9,814 nucleotides of DNA from an uncultured Bacillaceae bacterium. Its GTDB lineage: Bacteria > Bacillota > Bacilli > Caldalkalibacillales > Caldalkalibacillaceae. The stretch lies in assembly GCA_937967685.1 (NCBI GenBank), contig CALBTX010000240.1:1-9814 (forward strand), in the 5' to 3' direction. Positions 6,534-9,814 of this stretch are shown here, piece after piece. Every line of letters starts with the position of its first letter. Position 1 is the stretch's first letter. Made by a program: the position numbers and the translations under genes. The notes beneath the pieces are model-generated. The model was not told where the DNA came from, did no database searches, and saw only the letters and a program-made list of their open reading frames with translations.

Positions 6534-6737
6534 TTATTCATCTTTCTTGCGTTCATTTGTGTTCAGGTCGTAAGAGTACTTCGCTTTCTGGGGCAAACGT
6601 CCGGCCTGCTTCGCCTGTTGGCGAAGAAGGTATTCGATATGGGCGTTGACACTTCGGAATTCATCCTCGGCCCAGCGATGAATGATCTCGTACAGCTGGG
6701 GATCAATGCGAAGTGGAAAACTTTTCTTTTTTGCCAT
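6534..6737 (-). CDS. small Arc/MetJ-like ribbon-helix-helix DNA-binding protein
   Basis: A 67-residue protein that looks like a ribbon-helix-helix transcription factor. Residues 5-11 (SFPLRID) would be the DNA-contacting strand, about 13-27 helix A and about 29-45 helix B with SVNAHIEYLLRQ, a form seen in Arc-type and HicB-associated proteins. The tail (48-67) is charged and probably disordered. The start ATG at 6737 has GGGGAGGT just before it, and this site begins right after the SPFH stop codon. The gap of 13 bp means translational coupling and one transcript with the SPFH gene. A longer frame to 6803 exists but runs into the SPFH gene. By analogy with Arc and MetJ it may bind the short palindromes upstream of the SPFH gene. 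No toxin gene with hallmark residues is next to it, so an antitoxin role is not supported. Confidence 0.88.
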   Translation of the reverse strand: MAKKKSFPLRIDPQLYEIIHRWAEDEFRSVNAHIEYLLRQQAKQAGRLPQKAKYSYDLNTNERKKDE

Positions 6738-6750
6738 ATGACCTCCCCGC

Positions 6751-7593
6751 TTAATATAAGCTTCCGCTGTTAATGACCGGCTGTGCACCCCTGTCGGATA
6801 CAATGGCCACCATCAAATTGTTTACCAGCTGAACTTTGCGTTCATCGTCCAGCTCTAAGACGTTTTCTTTGTCCAGAGAATCAATGGCCATTTGGGCCAT
6901 GCCGACGGCACCTTCGACGAGCATTTTTCTGGCCGCGATGATGGCGGAAGCTTGTTGACGCTGTAACATGGCTTGGGCAATTTCCGTAGAATAAGCCAAG
7001 TGTGTCAACCGCGCTTCGAGCACCTCAACCCCGGCTAATGCCAGTCGTTCCTGCAGTTCAGCGGCCAACTGGACGGTGACTTCATCGGTGTTTTCCCGCA
7101 GGGACAGGCCTTCTTCTTTAAAATTATCGTAAGGATACATGGAAGCAATGTGCCGGATGCCCGCTTCGCTTTGGATGGCCACAAATTCCTCATAGTCATC
7201 CACATTGAACGAAGCTTTGGCCGAGTCAACGACTTTATAAACAACGACGGCGGCGATTTCAATCGGATTGCCTTCCACATCGTTCACTTTCAATTGCTTG
7301 CTGTTGAAGTTGCGCACACGCAACGTCACCTTTTGCCGTACGGTGAGAGGCATGGTCAGGAACAAACCGCTGTCCCGAATGCTGCCGATATAACGACCAA
7401 AGAATGTCACCACCGCCGCCCGATTGGGCTGGATGACCGTCACACCGCTGGCCAAAACGCCCCCCGCGACGATAGACAATAAACCTAAAACAATCTGCTG
7501 ATTCATGAGCAGGATCACCCCGCCGATGATCAATACCGCGATCAAAAAGACCCCCAGAAAACCGTTCATATACCATACTTTCTTTTCATTCAT
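6751..7593 (-). CDS. SPFH/band-7 domain membrane protein
   Basis: A 280-residue member of the SPFH (stomatin/prohibitin/flotillin/HflK) group, membrane scaffold proteins that form oligomers and often control proteases or membrane microdomains. Two hydrophobic segments (about 11-30 and 33-53) form an N-terminal hairpin, followed by the SPFH domain from about 54 to 235, opening with QPNRAAVVTFFGRYIGSIRDSGLFLTMPL-type sequence at 55-83. A helix-rich stretch with QRQQASAIIAARK (211-223) and a short C-terminal region follow. It lacks the long coiled coil of flotillins and has no NfeD partner gene beside it. ATG at 7593 has GGAGGG six bases before it. The RHH gene follows 13 bp later. The close SPFH/RHH pair suggests a stress- or membrane-responsive unit; this is inference. 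Confidence 0.93.
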   Translation of the reverse strand: MNEKKVWYMNGFLGVFLIAVLIIGGVILLMNQQIVLGLLSIVAGGVLASGVTVIQPNRAAVVTFFGRYIGSIRDSGLFLTMPLTVRQKVTLRVRNFNSKQLKVNDVEGNPIEIAAVVVYKVVDSAKASFNVDDYEEFVAIQSEAGIRHIASMYPYDNFKEEGLSLRENTDEVTVQLAAELQERLALAGVEVLEARLTHLAYSTEIAQAMLQRQQASAIIAARKMLVEGAVGMAQMAIDSLDKENVLELDDERKVQLVNNLMVAIVSDRGAQPVINSGSLY

Positions 7594-7622
7594 GCGCTTC
7601 CCTCCAGATCATATTATTATTG

Positions 7623-7659
7623 TATCATTATGATATCATGATTTACTAAAAATGTAAAT
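7623..7659. promoter_or_regulatory. overlapping palindromes upstream of the SPFH gene, possible operator
   Basis: TATCAT-T-ATGATA (7623-7635), ATGATATCAT (7630-7639) and ATCATGAT (7635-7642) are overlapping perfect dyads built from one TATCAT/ATGATA half-site. ATTTAC-N7-GTAAAT (7641-7659) is a further perfect dyad. They lie 30 to 66 bp before the SPFH start. Arc/MetJ-type proteins bind tandem short half-sites, so the RHH protein encoded in the same transcript is a natural candidate. A minus-strand TATAAT (7665-7660) touches the dyads but has no good -35. Confidence 0.5.
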
Positions 7660-7742
7660 TATAAATTTTGACTGATCAAGGAAAAACGACATGATTGATA
7701 GCGGACATTATCGTTTGAGAGGGATGTTTTGGATGGTGGTTG

Positions 7743-7751
7743 TGTTATACT
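7743..7751 (+). promoter_or_regulatory. extended -10 promoter for the DUF1128 gene
   Basis: TG-T-TATACT is a perfect TGn motif joined to a -10 with five of six consensus bases. No good -35 is seen 16 to 18 bp before it, as is usual for extended -10 promoters. Transcription would begin near 7758, about 29 bases before the TTG start. Confidence 0.5.
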
Positions 7752-7786
7752 TAATCAAAACATCAAAATAGAAAGGAGTGTTCGGA

Positions 7787-8029
7787 TTGGCGGACAAAAC
7801 AAGGGAAGAACTGCGGGAACAATCCAGAGAAAACATAGAGTATATCATTGAATATATGAAAAAAAGATTGCAAATGGTCAATACCGCCGCGATCAGTTCG
7901 GAAAGTTTTGATACGGATCAATATGAGGATCTCTTGGATCTATACGATTTTTTGAATAAGAAAGATCATTTTACACTGAAAGAAACGGAAACGATTGTCA
8001 GTGAACTCGGTCAATTAAGAAAAAGGTAG
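7787..8029 (+). CDS. DUF1128 (UPF0435, YfkK-like) protein
   Basis: An 80-residue, highly charged cytoplasmic protein of the DUF1128/UPF0435 family, which is typical of Bacillales and has no known function. Visible family features are an N-terminal helix rich in Glu, Lys and Arg, the KKRLQMVNTAAI stretch, an acidic DTDQYEDLLDLYDFLNKKDHF segment, and the C-terminal ETETIVSELGQLRK block. I chose TTG at 7787 because GAAAGGAG ends eight bases before it and the product then begins MADKTREELREQ. A GTG at 7778 lies within the ribosome binding site and is rejected. A monocistronic unit is likely, with an extended -10 promoter upstream. It may be co-read with the Nudix gene 101 bp downstream, which has its own candidate promoter. 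Confidence 0.87.
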   Translation: MADKTREELREQSRENIEYIIEYMKKRLQMVNTAAISSESFDTDQYEDLLDLYDFLNKKDHFTLKETETIVSELGQLRKR

Positions 8030-8054
8030 CGATTGACAATCATTACCTGCCCCT

Positions 8055-8075
8055 ATGTCCAATGTCCCATGTCCA
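8055..8075 (+). repeat. 7-bp tandem repeat (ATGTCCN x3) upstream of the Nudix gene
   Basis: ATGTCCA, ATGTCCC and ATGTCCA follow head to tail at 8055, 8062 and 8069. They lie 20 to 40 bp upstream of the extended -10, where an activator would bind. The function is unknown. Confidence 0.75.
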
Positions 8076-8093
8076 AATGAACTGCTTCAGTAT

Positions 8094-8101
8094 GCTACAA
8101 T
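8094..8101 (+). promoter_or_regulatory. extended -10 promoter for the Nudix gene
   Basis: TG-C-TACAAT begins at 8093 and combines a TGn motif with a -10 that has five of six consensus bases. No -35 match lies at the right spacing. The start of transcription would be near 8108, giving a leader of about 23 bases with AAGGAG at 8117-8122. Confidence 0.45.
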
Positions 8102-8130
8102 GGGAGTAACAAGACCAAGGAGAGTGTGCC

Positions 8131-8757
8131 ATGTCTGCCAGCAAGCTGAGTAGCATTAAATTACGGTTGAGTGAGCGTCGGCGAGGCATCATGGGGCAAG
8201 AAGATATGACTCCCGCCGCGCTGTTAATCCCGTTGATCGAAAAAGAAGGGGCGGTGCATGTGTTGTTTGAAGTGCGCGCCTTTCATTTGAAAGCACAGCC
8301 CGGGGATATTTGTTTTCCGGGGGGAAGAGCGGAGGACGAAGATCGGAGCATGGAGGAGACGGCCATCAGGGAAACATGCGAAGAATTGGGAATCCGTCCG
8401 GAAAACATTGAAATCATCGCGCCGCTTGATGTGCTCGTCTCCAGGCATGCGGCGATTATTTATCCCTATGTGGGCACAGTGGCTCAAGACGTTTCGCTCA
8501 GACCGGACCCTGCTGAAGTGGCGGAGGTGTTTACCGTACCGCTGGACTACTTTCTTTCTGTAGAACCGGAAAGACATGATGTCCCCCTCAAAGTGGAACC
8601 GCCGGAAGACTTTCCTTATCATCTCATCGTCGGGGGAAAGAATTACAATTGGCGGACAGGGGCCATTCCGGAATTTTTTTATGTCTATGAAGATTATGCG
8701 ATCTGGGGCATGACCGCCAAAATTTTGTATCATTTCGTGCAATTGATTCGAAGCTAA
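8131..8757 (+). CDS. Nudix hydrolase, CoA-pyrophosphatase (NudL/PCD1) type
   Basis: A 208-residue Nudix hydrolase of the type that cleaves coenzyme A and its derivatives into 4'-phosphopantetheine and 3',5'-ADP. The family stretch before the Nudix box is seen as VLFEVRAFHLKAQPGDICFPGG (44-65), close to the CoA-pyrophosphatase signature. The Nudix box follows at G65 to I88, ending RETCEELGI with R80, E81, E84 and E85 as metal ligands. D71 stands in the place of the usual first Glu with one extra residue before R80, as in E. coli NudL. The C-terminal part (about 125-205) includes VFTVPLDYFL. ATG at 8131 is eight bases after AAGGAG. The length matches the family. The exact substrate (CoA or another nucleotide) is inferred. 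Confidence 0.9.
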   Translation: MSASKLSSIKLRLSERRRGIMGQEDMTPAALLIPLIEKEGAVHVLFEVRAFHLKAQPGDICFPGGRAEDEDRSMEETAIRETCEELGIRPENIEIIAPLDVLVSRHAAIIYPYVGTVAQDVSLRPDPAEVAEVFTVPLDYFLSVEPERHDVPLKVEPPEDFPYHLIVGGKNYNWRTGAIPEFFYVYEDYAIWGMTAKILYHFVQLIRS

Positions 8758-8783
8758 TGCCGTTGGCAGCCAATCTTTTGCTA

Positions 8784-9707
8784 TCATTGTTTGACTGTGA
8801 TTTGGGGATCTCGTTTCTTTTTCGTCATGCTTAAGTAGACGGCCGAGAAAATCAGTATGCTGCCGATGAAAAATGAAAGTGACAGGTGTTCATCCAACAT
8901 GAGCCAGCCCAAAAGGCTGCCGACAACGGGTTGAAGAAAGAAGAAAAGCCCGGCCTGGTGAGAAGGCGTTAAACTTAATCCTTTGTTCCAGCTGAAAAAA
9001 GCGACAGCCGTAGACACGATGCCTAAATACAAACAACTGAGTATGATGGGCCGGCTGATCAAGTCTTTCCAATCCCAGCTGCCCCATTCCCACAAGAGTG
9101 TGGGGAAGGTGCACGCTGTGGCAATCCATATTCCCAGTGTCGTCATTTGTAGAGGAAGATAAATTTGAGACGCTTTTCTGGCAATGGCCGAATAGTATCC
9201 CCAGCTGACCGCAGCTATAATCAGTACGACACTGCCGGCCACAACGGATTGATCACCGGTCAAACCGGGTAGCCCGATGATGATCACCACTCCCAAACTG
9301 GCTAAGACAAGAGCAAACATTTGTTTGGGCGTCATTTTTTCTTTGAGGAGAATGACGGCAAACAGAGACAGAAAGATGGGTGAGAGCGTTGTAATCAAGG
9401 ATCCCATATGTGCCGAAGACAGTTTCGTTCCCCAAAATTGGGCGGAGATGGAGAGAAAATAACCGATCAATCCGATTTGCCACAACAAAATACGCTGGCC
9501 GCTCGTCTTGCTTCTGAGCAGGGACAACAAAGGAATTTGTTTGAAATGACAGATGATGCCCAACAAAATGGAGGCCAGTATGTAGCGGGCAAATAAAAGA
9601 GTCATGGGTGGAATCAAATCCAGGGCATATTTGCTGACCACGTACATGCCGCCCCAAATACTGGCTGCGATCGACAAATAGAGAGCGCCTGTATAACTCT
9701 TCTTCAT
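8784..9707 (-). CDS. EamA-domain (DMT superfamily) transporter
   Basis: A 307-residue inner-membrane permease of the drug/metabolite transporter superfamily, of the type with two EamA domains that exports amino acids or other metabolites. About ten hydrophobic segments are visible. The two halves repeat the same pattern: the first ends in LLKEKMTPKQMFALVLASLGVVII and the second in MLDEHLSLSFFIGSILIFSAVYL, the known internal duplication. Early residues (AASIWGGMYVVSKYAL) and a mid FFSWNKGL motif also fit. ATG at 9707 has GGAGGAG six bases before it, so I reject the longer frame to 9788, which only translates the leader repeats. It converges on the Nudix gene with 26 bp between stop codons. The substrate is not known. 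Confidence 0.92.
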   Translation of the reverse strand: MKKSYTGALYLSIAASIWGGMYVVSKYALDLIPPMTLLFARYILASILLGIICHFKQIPLLSLLRSKTSGQRILLWQIGLIGYFLSISAQFWGTKLSSAHMGSLITTLSPIFLSLFAVILLKEKMTPKQMFALVLASLGVVIIIGLPGLTGDQSVVAGSVVLIIAAVSWGYYSAIARKASQIYLPLQMTTLGIWIATACTFPTLLWEWGSWDWKDLISRPIILSCLYLGIVSTAVAFFSWNKGLSLTPSHQAGLFFFLQPVVGSLLGWLMLDEHLSLSFFIGSILIFSAVYLSMTKKKRDPQITVKQ

Positions 9708-9715
9708 GCGTTTCT

Positions 9716-9801
9716 CCTCCACTTCCGAGAGCAACCTCGACATCCTAGGGATATTAGCACACCTCCACATCCGAGAGCATACCTCCACATCCCAGGTGGA
9801 T
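9716..9801 (-). repeat. degenerate ~20-bp repeats in the leader of the EamA gene, each holding an SD-like site
   Basis: The plus strand carries CCTCCACTTCCGAGAGCA (9716-9733), ACCTCGACATCC (9734-9745), ACCTCCACATCCGAGAGCAT (9761-9780) and ACCTCCACATCCCAGGTGGA (9781-9800). On the coding strand each unit reads GGATGTGGAGGT or close to it, with GGAGG or GAGG. The unit nearest the gene supplies the true ribosome binding site (9714-9720). The array may continue past the right edge of the window. Confidence 0.75.
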
Positions 9802-9814
9802 CAGCATCCTTCAC

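Noticed and set aside
6534..6737. RHH protein as the antitoxin of a toxin-antitoxin pair
   Set aside because: The neighbouring genes are an SPFH membrane protein and an AEC permease; neither has toxin features and no small unexplained reading frame is beside it.
8031..8043. GATTG-A-CAATC dyad after the DUF1128 gene as a terminator
   Set aside because: The loop is too small for an RNA hairpin and no T-run follows.
8761..8776. TTGGC-A-GCCAA followed by TTTT, as a terminator between the Nudix and EamA genes
   Set aside because: The arms leave a one-base loop, so the real stem is only three bases, and the T-run is short and broken by G.
9708..9788. N-terminal extension of the EamA protein to an ATG at 9788
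   Set aside because: The extra residues come from the leader repeats, are not hydrophobic or family-like, and the strong GGAGGAG site supports ATG at 9707.
9781..9801. T-box-like AGGTGGATC sequence near the right edge
   Set aside because: It is only a partial match to the T-box core, lies on the strand opposite to the EamA gene, and is better explained as a repeat unit.

Overview
The window looks like chromosomal DNA of a low-to-moderate GC Firmicute of the order Bacillales, possibly a thermophilic or alkaliphilic relative of Geobacillus or Caldalkalibacillus. This rests on strong AAGGAGG-type ribosome binding sites, frequent GTG/TTG starts, a DUF1128 (UPF0435, YfkK-like) gene found in Bacillales, an FdhD with the Cys-Cys motif, and a CRISPR repeat ending in GAATTGAAAC. 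The genus is inference only.

Layout: 1-571 is the distal part of a CRISPR array (nine 30-bp repeats, eight spacers). The array runs off the left edge and no cas gene is visible. A hairpin follows the last repeat, then an AT-rich VanZ-like membrane protein gene (722-1168, +). It converges on and overlaps a HAD-IIA phosphatase gene (minus). Between that gene and fdhD (minus) lies a seven-unit, 15-bp tandem repeat. fdhD diverges from a large FdhF/YdeP-type molybdopterin oxidoreductase gene (plus), so the cofactor sulfurtransferase and its probable client share one intergenic region. The oxidoreductase meets an AEC-family permease gene tail to tail with a 3-bp gap. The permease lies downstream of an SPFH/band-7 membrane protein gene and a small ribbon-helix-helix regulator gene, all on the minus strand (order SPFH, RHH, AEC). 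Operator-like overlapping palindromes precede the SPFH gene. Then come a DUF1128 gene and a CoA-pyrophosphatase-type Nudix gene (both plus), and an EamA/DMT transporter gene (minus) whose leader is made of SD-bearing repeats.

Functional links: fdhD plus fdhF form a molybdenum/tungsten-dependent oxidoreductase module without visible electron-transfer subunits. SPFH plus RHH looks like a translationally coupled, perhaps autoregulated, pair. The other genes look like ordinary housekeeping or transport genes. Several intergenic regions carry unrelated short tandem repeats with units of 7, 9, 15, 18 or about 20 bp, the most unusual global property of the window. I did not find a clear multi-gene novel defence system. 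The best candidates for something under-described are the SPFH/RHH unit with its palindrome cluster and the 15-bp repeat array that can pair with the end of fdhD.
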